Source: Isoetes taiwanensis (lineage: Eukaryota; Streptophyta; Lycopodiopsida; Isoetales; Isoetaceae). Taken from it: 64,000 nt of DNA. Below the pieces are notes generated by a model. That model worked only from the letters and a program-made list of their open reading frames with translations. It ran no database searches and was not told the DNA's origin. The position numbers and the translations under genes are program-made. Location: positions 11,152,740 through 11,216,739 of the forward strand of contig JAJEKV010000008.1 in NCBI GenBank assembly GCA_021234155.1. Reading direction: 5' to 3'. Positions 1 through 11,171 of the stretch are shown in pieces; within the stretch, counting starts at the first letter, position 1, and the number at the start of each line of letters is the position of its first letter.

Positions 1-13
1 CAAGAAATTACAG

Positions 14-1170
14 GAGATGCGGATCAGTATGGGTATTTATAACCTCCCGCCTTTTGCTACTTCTGATGCATGTGAACTTTGTGGTCTGCAATTTAGCAAA
101 GATTACAGCATGCTTGTGAAGCTCAAGTGCAACCATAAGTGGCATCTAGCATGCTTTGGAGCTGTTTTAGTTGGCATGCACTGTCTGGTTGCAGGATATA
201 ATGAATCAGTGCCACATGCCCTGCTGCTTGAGCTCGGCCATGTCACTGAGCATGCTGAATTGGATGTCCCCGAGGAATCAGGAGAACATGAATCAGGAGG
301 GGATACAGAAGTTGAGGAGCCAAAGGTTCCTCCTTACAAGAGGAAGCATGTGGTGGTTGATACATCAGACAGCAGTGCATCTGAAGAAGCACCTGTCCCT
401 GAAAGAAAATTCAAGAAACGGGTCACAGGGAGTGCCAAGAAAAAGCAGCAAACTAAGGAGGTAGCAGAGGGTAAGTCTTGTACTTAATTTGAGAATTTGC
501 TTCATGTTTTAATTGCTTCACTTAAGTTCTAATTGCTGCTTTTTTATTTGTTCAGATGCAGATGAAGATGAAGACAAGAGCAGTCCAAAGCCACCTGTGT
601 TGAAAGGTTGTTCTTGCTTTGCATTTGTATGTTCTTATTTAATGCATGTATTTAATTCTTATATTGTAAATTGCAGTTGTGAATGACATAGCCAAGGACC
701 TGGTGCTTGAGGGACTGATTGGGGAAGCTGATGAAGAAGGCTTTGGCAGTCCAATGAGCAGCAAATGTAAAGGTATTTTGGATGTCTAATGTATAAAGTA
801 CTTATGTTGTGGTATTTTAATTCAAATTCTAATGCAACTGTTTATGATTTGTGACTGTAGAAACAAGTGTCAAGCACTATGTTTGGCCAAGCAATACAGT
901 CAAGAATTTGATGCTGGATTTGCCAGGTAGTACATTAGCCTCTCCCGAGAAGACAGTGCCAACCCCTAGTAAGTATCTGTTTGACATTTTTATTTGATGT
1001 ATGTTCTCGACACAAATTTAATTATGTGTCCATTTCTTTTTACAGCACTCCCAAATCCACAAGCAGAGGCTGCTGATCCTGTATCATCTCCTGATGATGA
1101 AACCGAGAATGAGATGACTCTGGCTGAATCCTACATGAAAAATAGGGTGAAGTCAGAGAAAAAAGTTTAA
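14..1170 (+). CDS. RING-like zinc-cluster protein, 3' part; partner gene of transposon copy 1
   Basis: Five exons can be read: 14-470, 556-606, 677-772, 861-968 and 1046-1170 (stop TAA 1168-1170). All four introns are short (85, 70, 88, 77 nt), GT-AG and phase 1, and the frame stays open across every junction. A splice acceptor (TTACAG) ends at 13, so the first exon seen is probably internal and the gene starts left of the window. Exon 1 encodes a zinc-type cluster CELC...KLKCNHKWHLACF (C-x2-C, then C-x-H-x2-H-x2-C), resembling a RING or related fold. After it comes an acidic and then lysine-rich, low-complexity tail, probably nuclear. The gene converges on the DDE-like gene at 2826-6090. The same convergent arrangement occurs in copy 2, whose minus-strand gene has a related cluster at 14.7-15.0 kb, so this is read as an element gene, not a host gene. 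No protease domain follows here. The binding partner and function are unknown. Confidence 0.6.
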
Positions 1171-1424
1171 TCTATGATTTCTGAACATCTGATATTTCGA
1201 AAAAACTTTTAACTTATGTACTAATATTTGGATGCCATGAGGCCATCCAGATAAATTTTGTATAGAACTTACTTGTATGACCCCCTTATGTGCTGATATT
1301 ATGACTCACTTATGTGCTGTGAATTGGATAAGACTTATGTGCTGAGAAAATTTTGTATATGACACTTATTTTGAAATGTAATGTATATGCTACTTATTTC
1401 GTTTGTGCTACTTAAGCTATGAAT

Positions 1425-2010
1425 GTATGTATAAAGTATGCATGTATACATGTATAAGGTATACATTGTATATAATGTATAAGGTATGAAGCAAGTATGT
1501 ATAAGTACGTATAAGGTATACTGTATAAGGTATGAACCAAGTATACTATATAAGGTATGAAGTCTGAAGGTATACTGCATGTATAAGGTATGTAGCAAGT
1601 ATACTGTATGTATAAAGTATGAAGCAAGTATACTATATGTATATGGTATGTAGCAAGTATACGGTATGTATAAGGTATAAAAAGCAAGTGTACTATGTGT
1701 ATAACGTATGTAGCAAGTATACTATATGTATAAAGTATGAAGCAAGTATACTTGTATATGGTATGTAGCAAGTATACTGTATGTATAAGGTACAAAGTAA
1801 GTGTACTGTATGTATAAGGTATGTAGCAAGTATACTGTATGTATAAGGTATAAAGCAACAAGTATACGGTATGTATAAGATATAAAGCAAGTGTAATGTA
1901 TGTATAAGGTATGTAGCAAGTATACTTCTTGTATAAGGTATAAAGCAAGTATACTATATGTATAGGGTATAAAGCAAGTATACTGTATGTATAAGGTTTA
2001 ATGTATACCA
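1425..2010. repeat. Minisatellite, about 30-bp unit, TA-rich
   Basis: About twenty degenerate tandem units of the form GTATGTATAAGGTATGTAGC plus AAGTATACT fill this stretch. The long open frames seen here on the minus strand are Tyr/Ile/Leu repeats produced by the array and are not genes. The array lies between the convergent genes of transposon copy 1. Confidence 0.9.
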
Positions 2011-2040
2011 TGTTTATAAAGTAAGATACCATAATGAAGT

Positions 2041-2172
2041 AATGAACATATTCTAATAAGAATTTTACAATGAATGAATGTTACATTGAATAAGAATGTT
2101 ACAATGAATGAATGTTACATTGAATAAGAATGTTACAATGAATGAATGTTACATTGAATGAATGAATGAATG
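2041..2172. repeat. Short tandem array of GAATGTTACAATGAAT-like units
   Basis: The units alternate GAATGTTACATTGAATAA and GAATGTTACAATGAATGA and end in (GAAT)n. No coding signal was seen. Confidence 0.8.
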
Positions 2173-2227
2173 TTTAATGGCTCACTTGTTCAATTATTCA
2201 ATTGTTCAATTGTTGGCTTTCCACTTA

Positions 2228-2690
2228 ATCCTGCTGACTTGACTGATGACTTGTTTGCTGCCTTGTCTGCTGAATTGGCTGTTGAGTTGGCTGCTGAGTT
2301 GGCTGTTGAGTTGGCTGATGACTTGGTCGGGCCGACTTGCCTCGCCGGGCTTGCCTCGGCCGACTTGGCTGATGACTTGGGTCGCTTGGCTCACGACTTT
2401 GGCTGCTGAATTTGCTGCTGAATTGCCTGTTGACTTGTCTGTTGAGTTGGCTGCTAATTTGTCTGCTGACTTGCCTGGTGACTTGATTGTTGAGTTGGTC
2501 AGCCGATTTGCTTTGCCGATTTGGGCCGCCGACTTGTCTCGTTGACTTGCATGATGTCTTCTCGTTGACTTGCTCTGCTGATATGTCCGCTGACTTGCCT
2601 CGCTGATTTGTTCGCTAACTTGCCTCGCAGTCTTCTCTCGCTGACTCGCCTTTTGTTGACTTGCCTATTGACTTGCCTGCATTTAGATTG
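2228..2690. repeat. Minisatellite built on GCTGACTTG / GTTGAGTTG
   Basis: A degenerate 9-12-bp motif (GCTGACTTG, GTTGAGTTG, GCTGAATTG) is repeated for about 460 bp. All frames stay open because the motif is stop-poor, giving Leu/Trp-, Ala/Asp- or Ser/Gln-rich pseudo-ORFs. Some of it could be transcribed 3' sequence of the flanking genes, but no splice-linked coding use is evident. Confidence 0.8.
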
Positions 2691-3374
2691 CTGTTACCCG
2701 CATCATCACATTGGGCTAGTATATGTGAATGCGTCTGCAAACTTTCAAGTATGTTTTCATGGATATCATCCTCCAATTCAAACATATTATGTCCTATATC
2801 CTTCATGTCAAAATTGGGGAGACAACTAAGGATCAGTAAACACGCAGGTCGGCTCATATTCAAGTAGTTCATACCCTGCTGTCTCCCACGGTTTATAAAA
2901 CTTTGCTGTGACCACCACTTCCCTCCTCCCAAATTTTTGGCCCCAAGGATCTTTGTATGCTTTCTCTACAACATGCTTAGGTACAGTACATTTTAAGATG
3001 TAGAAATCAACCTTCTCCTTATTACCTGCTGGAGCAACCACTGCAAAGTTCTCTCCTACATCTATAATATCTGATTTCCACTCAGCATCTCCCTCATAGA
3101 CTGGCCCATCAACAAGTGCAGCATCATCCTCAATCCCTGGTCTTAATTCTGAAAACGTCCAGGTACCTATCCTATCTTTGTGTATGCACTTACTGTACTT
3201 ACCCACCCAACAATTATGACAAAAGCATGAGTAATTCATATGTGCAACTTGAGTGGCATCCTTGGAGTTCACTGGCCTGATGCTATGAAATTTACTGGAC
3301 CCTGTTAAAGTAGCACAGTCGAACTGCTCAACCCTGCTTACTTCATCCAGCTTGATCTCCCAAAAATACCTACA

Positions 3375-3510
3375 AACACATAGTAATGAGTAACATTGAG
3401 TAGTGTCTAATAAGTAACATTGATGAGTAACATTGAGTAATGAGTAACATAGTAATGAGTAACATTGAGTAGTGTGTATTAAGTAACATTAATGAGTAAC
3501 ATTGAGCACT
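3375..3510. repeat. Intronic minisatellite, GAGTAACATTGAGTAGTG-like
   Basis: Irregular repeats of GAGTAACATT and TAGTAATGAGTAACATT fill most of the intron between exons 3545-3679 and 2826-3369 of the copy 1 transposase gene. Their intronic location explains why the exons on both sides stay in frame. Confidence 0.75.
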
Positions 3511-5535
3511 GTCACAGCAGTCATGAATCCTATGTAGAATGTACCTATGTTTGTCAGAATCCTTGAAGTGTTCCCTGCAGGAACAACATCATGAGCATCC
3601 CGTAAAGGCTTGGAATTCCTCTTTAACATTTCATGTGTGGGTGCTCTCTTGAGAACGGCCCCTGCCCCATCATGCTCACCTGCCATTCAAACAATTGTGT
3701 CTATTATCTTACAAAATGTAGGCCAATCAAAACTGATCTGAATTTACCTTTTCCATGATATGAAGCAAAGTAGTTCCAGTTTATTGGAATGCCAGAGCTC
3801 TTATAGAATCTCCCAAGAAAGTAGAATGTTCTTGCACCCTTGAACTGGTGTGAGCAGCCATCAGACCACATTACGTGATTGTTGTATCTGACTAACTTGC
3901 TGGCCAAGTAATCAGCATGCTTGTTTAGACAGTGCTGGACGAATAAGGTGTCATGATCTCTATCATCCGAAATGTAAAAATGTGTCTCCTTGATGATATG
4001 CCTGTCACCATTGCTGAAAGAGTTCTCTTCAACCTCTCTTGCTGTTGCATGCCTGTAACTGATGTGCACAAGTATTGTGCACTGATCATTTCTCCAATAC
4101 AAGCTTTGGATTTCCTGCTGTATTTTGAAGGTATAGTTTTCAGCAAAATCTATGACTGATACCACAGTGTTTTCTGGAAAAGTGCCTAGACATTCTCTGA
4201 ATTGCTTCGCTTGCCACCTTGCCTCATAGTTATGGGGAATGAATTCAGTCACAATCTTTTTGGCATAAGACAGCACATCTGCTGTTGAACTGGTCTTGTA
4301 CACAAGCTTCACAATTGGCTTTGGAACCAATTTTGTCCCACCATTGCCATCAACCTCTTTTGCTGATTCAAAAACCTGAAAAGAAGAGAGTACAACCACA
4401 AAATAAATTTAAGACAACCACAAATGAAAAAACTTAATATGCTTCACATACCCTGTCAAAGGTTTTCCATTCTACCAAATGCCCTGAACTCTTGCTCAAT
4501 TCTTTAGGATACATAGGTAACTTAGAAGGGCCCAGGGCTTTGCATTTCAGCAACATGCGTCATGAGCATACCATCGATGCGAACATCCTTAGCACATACA
4601 ATTGACCTCCACAAATCACTTGATGATTTGTAGGTCATTGCATTTGCTTCACATTTTGGTCCAAAGACCACGCATGAGAACAAGTACAACTGCAAGTCGG
4701 CACCATGGATATTTCTATCCAGCCTAATTTTGTTTAGTGCTTGTCCGACATAGTCAAGCCTCATGTGGTACACACAACAGCCAAAGTTTCTCTATCCTTT
4801 ACTTTTCGAAACTAATGGAGGTTTTTAGTGCGGATCTTTGAGAAAGATACTTCAAATTTTGGATATCCTCTTCGAAATCTTGCATAAAAAGTGCACTGCA
4901 TTATAAGCAACAAAAAGGGTTAGCATTGTGAAGAAATGAAATGATAAATTTCAAAAAAAAAAAGTTACCTCAGTTTCCTCCAGAAAATGAAGGGCATGCA
5001 TTATCTTGTTTCCTTTACCAAGCCTAATCTTAATAACATGTTTCTTGCATGGTGAAACTCGTGTCTGAAAAGTCCAAAAGTTAGTTACTAATTTTTTTTG
5101 TTGTTTCTGCGCTTAGTTTATCAGATCTGGTTTTCTTTTTAAACATTGACCACATTGCACTTGGAAGTTCCCAAGCAATTAGTGCCAGGTACAACAGCAT
5201 ATACCATGGCTGAGTTCCTTGCTGTAAGCACATCCGTTGATCTGGCATACTTATGCTTTGCAAGAGAATTCCTCAAGTTGTTGACAATCTTAGTCATTGT
5301 CCCTAATTCTTTCAATTTCAACATTTCAAATTCTCGGCAAAGATCTTAGCGGCACCTTGAAGAACTTCTTTTCCTCTCCTTTTTTGACAGTTTTCGACAT
5401 ACCTTATTAGCATGTTCTACAATCAACTTCGACATTTGTTGTTTTCTTCTCTTGCTCAAAACATCTTCCAGATCTTTGTCATCTTCTAACAATTCAGCCT
5501 CCCTTGTTCTTTTTCTTGCTCTCTGCTGCCTTTTT

Positions 5536-5935
5536 CTTTGTGCATCGATTTTCCTATGACAAATTTTCTTGTGCTTCAGATTCTGCAAATAACAACAGTT
5601 ATGAAAATAAAGCACAGTGCACATAACTTGAGCATCAAAAAGGAAGTCAGTACAGCACCAATAACCTGCTTCAATTTTGTCATACATGTGCTGGTCTTGA
5701 ATGTCCTCTGCATAATCTTGGATGTCTTCATGGACAAAGAAATCCTCTTCTTCCTCTCTTCCAGATTCTGCAATTAATATACTTCTGAAAATTAAGCAAT
5801 AAATTTTATTGCAAATGAATGCAATGACCTGCTTCAACTTGGTCCTCCATGTGCTATTCTTGAATGTCTTCTGCAGATTCAACACCTGTAGCATCATATG
5901 TTGAAAACTGTGTGTCTTTCTCAGCTTCTGCAAAT
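5536..5935 (-). repeat. Duplicated exon-intron module in the copy 1 transposase gene
   Basis: Two or three related modules lie in tandem. Each has an acceptor (TTGCAG or similar), a short acidic exon ending in DIQ-x2-HM-x-D-x-(V/I)EA, a donor GT, and then an AT-rich intron. Exons read EDIQDQHMYDKIEAE and, in the neighbouring module, DIQE..HMEDQVEAE. Intron sequences are also related, so whole exon-intron units were duplicated. One module carries an in-frame stop. Confidence 0.55.
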
Positions 5936-6110
5936 TAAGAACAAATCAATAACAGAACCAAATTCAATGACCCAAGAACTGCTGATTAGTGAACTACTGA
6001 TTACCATGAATGTATTCATAGCCAAAAGATTGTTCTGGAACATCAGGAACATTTGCAAAAGGCTCAAGATAATTATTCCCAAAGAATTTTTGAGGCCAGC
6101 CGACCGCACA

Positions 6111-7143
6111 GCTGCTTAAATTGCTCGGATTGCTCTACAAGATTATGCAAACTGGACAGTAAATTCTTAGGATCAAATCTTGTTCCATTCTTAGAAATGG
6201 CCAAAAGGAATGCGCCTTCCCAATTCGCTTGCATTGGAAAACATCTGCAAAGAAAAGCAGCAGCTGCATTCTGCCAAACAAACGGAGCTTTGGAAAATTT
6301 GCCCGCCAATTGCAAATTCCAAGCACCACCTGAATTGCTACATACCAGGGATCGCTGGCTTGGACAAACAATCGGCCGATCCTCCAAAATTGATCCGAGA
6401 TCAACCATTTCGGAGGTTGGGAAAAAATGGCGGGGGGGGGGACAGTGACGGGTGCCAGGACGTCACGATGAAGGCCCGCCAGCACCCGCTAAGCACTCGA
6501 TGTCCCGGACTGCTTTTTTGTACACCACCAATAAAAAAAGACCCATTAGCGCGTCCCATTTTTTTCTCCACTTCAACCATACCCCGAGATGTTCCATGTA
6601 GGCTGCTGAGGCTTCTATAGTATTCTTCTCCAAAATGTCATGGATGACGGTCAATGAGGTAGAACATTTCTTGCTGATGTTTTGTATTGTACCGGGCCTT
6701 TTTGCATTTGAAAAAGTACGGTATTGTTTGATCTCTTGCACTTGCAAAGTGAGGTCAGTGGCTAGTCGGAGCCAATGCTTAAGTTCCTTATGTCAGCATC
6801 AAACAATCGGTTATGAGGAAAGCTTTTCGCGTGCGAGGGTCTTTGTGGGCGGACCCTCCAAAGCATATCTCAACAACAGTGAGGAATACAGTGCTGGCCA
6901 CTATTGCTGCAATGTGAAAAGCTACAGAATTCACGCTAGCTCATTTGCGAGCATCTCGGCATAGGACTTCGCACAATCGCAATCCAAATGTAGCTGAGGC
7001 ACTCGGGAGTTATTAGGGCACTGGATCTAAATAGGTTGTCTAATTATCTGAAGGAAAATATCGAAGACATTGAAGATGCTTATAAAGCAAGAAAGGAAAA
7101 TACACGCTTTGCTTTTTAGGGTTCGAGCCACAATTGGCATTGA
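6111..7143. other. Between transposon copies 1 and 2; one short unrecognised minus-strand frame
   Basis: No family was recognised. A minus-strand frame at about 6463-6747 (...SLTVIHDILEKNTIEASAAYMEHL...WLKWRKKWD) has protein-like composition and may be a remnant exon, but no splice partners were found. A minus frame at 6073-6408 runs into the first acidic exons of copy 1. The right TIR of copy 1 was searched for here and not found. Confidence 0.3.
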
Positions 7144-7147
7144 TACT

Positions 7148-7170
7148 GGGTAAAAGAAAGCTAGGGTGTC
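7148..7170 (+). repeat. Left TIR of transposon copy 2
   Basis: It begins GGGTAAAAGAAAGCTAGGGT and is an exact inverted match over 23 bp to 18198-18220. TACT precedes it at 7144-7147. Confidence 0.85.
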
Positions 7171-7461
7171 TTACATTTGGCCAAATGTAGAGTAAGAGAT
7201 GTATCACATTTCAAATACATAACCGTTTTTTCAGTATGTACATAATAGCTATATTATGGAATCTTTTTTTTCGGAACTACTTGCCACGTCAATTAAAACG
7301 CAATCATGAAGCAGATTTCAATTCCCGCCGCTGTAACCACTCCAAGAAACGCCTGAACGTTAGGAGAATTTCCCACTTTCTGGCTAAAACTTCGCCCAGC
7401 TCCAGGATTTCCCTCCTTCTTGCCAGAATTCCTCCAGCTAACCCTAAACCACGCAAGAACC

Positions 7462-10400
7462 ATGATGAACAACGAAGGAACAGAAATGGCGCAAGAAGAT
7501 TGCAATATCGGGAATGTGACAAAGAAAATGAAGCGTAAGATTGATGAAATTTGTAAATTTATATATGATCGGGTTCAAGATTTACGCCCGCGTGCAAAGG
7601 AGAGCTTTAGCGTTGAAAACCGTCGGGATGAAAGGCTCGCACTTTTTTGAACCCGCCATTGGAAATCGGCGCAAGCAATTCTCGAAGGATACTATGCTAA
7701 AAAAATATCCGTGAAGGTGCAAGCAGAAGTGAAAAGAGCAAATAGCAATGATAAATTAGCAGCTAAGCATTCCCTGTTATCAATGATTGTTGGTGAGAAT
7801 GGAAAACTCAGGCAAAAAGGAGTAGCCTCCAGAATTCTTCAAGTGCAAGCAAGAAACCTCACAAAAGCTGCAATTAGAAGAAAGCGGATGTCATTATCAG
7901 GTGCTAATATGTGGGCACCGGCGCGGAAGGCAACCCGTAGGCGGACATGCTTAGGAATCAACCAAACGGTTGGTAAATGAGTTTTGGTTAACCCCACAAA
8001 AACTTCTCCAAAGTACGGGGATGTCGGGAAGAAAAAGGACACTTCCAATCCAGTTTTGGACATGCCCCGTGTCAGTTTTAAGTCTTTTTAATCCTCTTTC
8101 TTGCAAGCTTGATAGAAGCTAGCTTATGTGCATCCCTGGATAAGTTTAGTAATCCTATTTGCATTCCATGTAAGGGATGTATCTGATATACATTGTAGTA
8201 CATCCAACTACAATAATTATATTTTTACACTTGGAGGTACTGAATGGGCTATGTTTAACAGGAAAAGTACTTGGATGTACTTCCAGTTACATCCAATGTG
8301 GCATAAGGCAGAAAATGTGTTGAAAGTCAGGCTGTGTTATTATAGTCTTGCTTTTTGTAGTTCCCAAGTACATTATAGTACATTTTAAGCCTTTTCGATC
8401 TCGGGGATAGTCTTTAAAGATAGGGTGATACATAAAAGTATTTAAATGTACTTCCTTCCATAAGAAAAGTATGAAATACATACATCTGTAATACAGTGAT
8501 ACTGTCTGTGACCTGGTTACATATTGAGTTTTTTTATGTACATCTGGAACTCTTTGGAGTACATTATTTATACATTTGTACATATCATGTGCTGTGGTAT
8601 GTATGATGGTGTGGTATAGTAGTTGAATGTATATCAAATCATGATCTGAGTGCCATAGAACTAATGCAATGTCTGCAACATCTTTGAATTCGTAAGTAGT
8701 TCTAATTTATATCTTACTTATACATGCCATTTTTTTTTCCTTGCAGAGTGAATTGTATGAGATGTTCAAAGATGAACATCCCGAAGTGAAGATTAGCATC
8801 GAGAAAGTTCGAAATGCTTAAGCCTAACGCGGTGTGAGAAGGTTGAAAGAGAGGAACACATCCGCCGCTGCGTGAAGCATGAACAAGCTGATCTATCTGG
8901 GGAAAGCTTTTAGCGCCCCGAGGAGCAAATTTCATGCCAACCGTACATGTTCTTGTGGTGTTTGTGCAGCAGATGAGAACAATGGCGCCTCGCCAAGCTC
9001 CTTCTAAAACATTTCAAAATGTTGGTGCTATGTGGAGAGCTACTGATGGCCCGTGATAAGGAAGGCGAAGAGTGGCATAGTTTGACTGCGGTGAAGGGAG
9101 AGTGCCGTAACTGTGGTAATCGAAAATATTCAAATCTGTCCCTAAGGAGAAAGAGTCGAAGAATGAGAACATTGAATGGCAAGTTTACAAGCACGCGGAA
9201 CGAACCTTCCAAAGCTGGCACTTCAAGGAGGTTGAAGCTTGTTACCGAAAAGCGGGACTCGGTGTACATTGCTTGACAAGATGTTTCAAAGACCTTACAA
9301 AGTTCACTATTCACAACTTTTCAGCAAGTTGGCGAGCAAACAATTCGTGAAATCGATTTAAAAATTTGAGGGATGATTCGTTTTGTCAAGAATGGACTTT
9401 GCAAGAGAACTACACTTTGACCATTCAGGGGAAGTTCAGTCCGAAAGCATTGGAACAATGACCGATAACTATTCCGTGCATATAACCATGATGAAAGTCA
9501 ATGGCGAGCTGAAAAAACTGTTCATTTGTATGTTTTCGATGTTATGAAGCATGATGCTTTCTTTGTTCATTTTGCACTCAAGAAGCACCATATTTGGATG
9601 ATGCAAAAGGTTTTAGCCACATCAAATACCATGTCATGTGGTCCGATGGGTGTCTGCTTTCGGTTTAAGTGTTCTCGAGCCTTTTATTTGAATGTGGCCC
9701 AATATTATAACAGGTATAAAATTAGGATGCAGTGGAATTATTTTGGCTCAGGCCATGGAAAAGGAGAACATGATGGGCATGCTGCTTTGGAGAAAAGGTT
9801 CCTAGCAGACGAGCAAAGGAAAGAGAATGGTATTCGATTTTGGGTGTTAACTCGCTTGCACTTTGCTGAGACAAAAGAAGTGCAAAATGGACAGAGTCAT
9901 ATGGGAGGTGATGGCAGAAGACATTAACAGGGACCCTCGTTCAGATTGTGAGACATTGCCTGGTACTCTAGCTATACATTGTGTGTCTGCTATTAATCCA
10001 GCTGACCCAACACTTGTCATGTATAGATCCCTGTCATGTTTTTGCAATGGTTGCTTGAATTTCAGATGGGGAGAATGTGAGAATCTCGAGCATTGTGGTG
10101 CATGGAAGCTGCACAAACTGGAGCCTAGTTCGGCCCAGGTCGACGAACAAGAAGAGCTAGTTGGTTTTTATGCAGCTGATGAGCAAGAACTATCCGATGT
10201 ACTCCAAATTGGAGACATATTTGCATCTTTTGCTGCCCCAGGGAATCATGAAAATGTTCCATACTTCGTCCTCCTATGCGTGAAGGAGATGCATATTCTT
10301 CAGGAAGATGTGATTGACGACTATGGAAATAGAATCGGGCCTGGTGAGGGGTTATAGCTGGTCATTACTATCAAGCGCTACAAGGCACAAAGCACAAGTA

Positions 10401-10575
10401 CAAGTTGCTGGATGACAAAATAGTATTGGTACCAGCTGAATCTGTAATTGGAGCAAAGTTCACGATGCAGCAGGTCAAGCATAAGTTGAAGGGGGCACGT
10501 ACAACATATATGATCACACGAGAGGTGCATGACATGCTTATATCAAGCCTACCTGAGATTGTTGAGTGCACATGA
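7462..10575 (+). pseudogene. DDE-transposase-like gene, transposon copy 2 (frameshifted)
   Basis: The likely start is ATG 7462 (MMNNEGTEMAQ...), 314 bp from the TIR. In order, the readable blocks are NSNDKLAAKHSLLSMIVGEN (7740), TSPKYGDVGKKK (8010, shared with copies 1 and 3), SELYEMFKDEHPEVKIS (8746), a Cys-rich GECRNCGNRK (9100), MDFARELHFDHSGEVQS (9393, equivalent to DFAENY of copy 1), a degraded DG block near 9650, MQWNYFGSGHGKGEHDGHA (9728) and the C-terminal CFCNGC...C...GDIFASFAAPGNHENV module (10030-10270). The stop at 10573-10575 follows EIVECT. Several single-base frame changes (for example near 7650, 8820, 9250-9500 and 10355) and internal stops show decay. The gene converges on the minus-strand partner gene. 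Confidence 0.65.
8075..8745. other. Large intron or insertion within the copy 2 transposase gene
   Basis: An AT-rich stretch with many ACATCC / GTACTT / GTACAT motifs separates the VSPKY-like block from SELYEMF. It ends in a good acceptor (TTTCCTTGCAG, to 8746). In copy 3 the two blocks are almost contiguous, so this is an intron absent from copy 3 or a later insertion. No coding signal was seen. Confidence 0.45.
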
Positions 10576-10619
10576 CTAAGTTCTGTACAAAGGAACTTTC
10601 ATATTTGCCATCATCTTCT

Positions 10620-11171
10620 GTTATGTTGAGAAAACTAGTCGATTGCTGTAAGTTTTTTTGTTATTTACTTATTTTTTAATCTGAAGTGCATTTTGATACT
10701 TCAATTTCAGTATCACAGAATATCTTCTGTGACCAAGCAAAATGTATATCAGAAAGTACAAAATGTTTATCAATTGTTGCATGAAGAAGTTAAACTAGTC
10801 TGTGTTATGTTGAGAAAACTAGTCGATTGCTGTAAGTTTTTTTGTTATTTACTTATTTTTTAATCTGAAGTGCATTTTGATACTTAAATTTCAGTATCAC
10901 AGAATATCTTCTGTGACCAAGCAAAATGTATATCAGAAAGTACAAAATGTTTATCAATTGTTGCATGAAGAAGTTAAACTAGTCTGTGTTATGTTGAGAA
11001 AACTAGTCGATTGCTGCAAGTTTTTTCTTATTTACTTATTTTTTAATCTGAAGTGCATTTTGATACTTAAATTTCAAAGTATCACACAATATCTTCGCTT
11101 CCAAGCACAATGTATATCAGAAAGTACAAAATGTTCATCAATTGTTGCATGAAGAAGTTAAACTAGTCTGT
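10620..11171 (+). repeat. 184-bp tandem repeat, three copies, each containing an intron-like segment
   Basis: The unit starts GTTATGTTGAGAAAACTAGT at 10620, 10804 and 10988, a period of exactly 184 bp. Each unit contains a donor-like GTAAGTTTTTT and an acceptor-like TTTCAG about 80 bp later. The first two units are nearly identical and the third is more diverged. The array follows directly on the stop of the copy 2 transposase gene. Confidence 0.9.

Larger units (their letters stand above)
2826..6090 (-). pseudogene. DDE-transposase-like gene, transposon copy 1 (spliced, probably decayed)
   Basis: Minus-strand exons supported by GT-AG signals are 4969-5064, 4452-4895, 3748-4375, 3545-3679 and 2826-3369; several small acidic exons lie upstream (5.4-6.1 kb). 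The core exon reads SVIDFAENY (candidate first catalytic Asp), later MWSDGCSHQFKGARTFYF (candidate second Asp), then WNYFASYHGKG spliced to EHDGAGAVLKR. The last exon has a Cys cluster SCFCHNC...C and then APAGNKEKVDFYILKC. Copy 2 at 7.46-10.6 kb has every block in the same order. The layout resembles DDE/RNase-H-fold transposase-like proteins that are widespread in animals and some plants; the superfamily is not assigned. Around 4530 the frame shifts between two otherwise matching segments (a -1/+1 break), so this copy is probably not functional. It converges on the gene at 14-1170. Confidence 0.65.

Noticed and set aside
1425..2010. Regular repeats considered as a CRISPR array
   Set aside because: Units are contiguous and degenerate, without unique spacers, and the genome is a plant.
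1412..2032. 206-codon minus-strand open frame rich in Tyr, Ile and Leu
   Set aside because: It is produced by a stop-poor 30-bp minisatellite and has no domain or splice context.
2246..2545. Leu/Trp-rich open frame that looks like membrane helices
   Set aside because: It reads the GCTGACTTG minisatellite in one frame; the other frames are open too.
6111..7143. Expected right TIR of transposon copy 1
   Set aside because: No GGGTAAAA / TTTTACCC end with the family motif was found; the end may be deleted.
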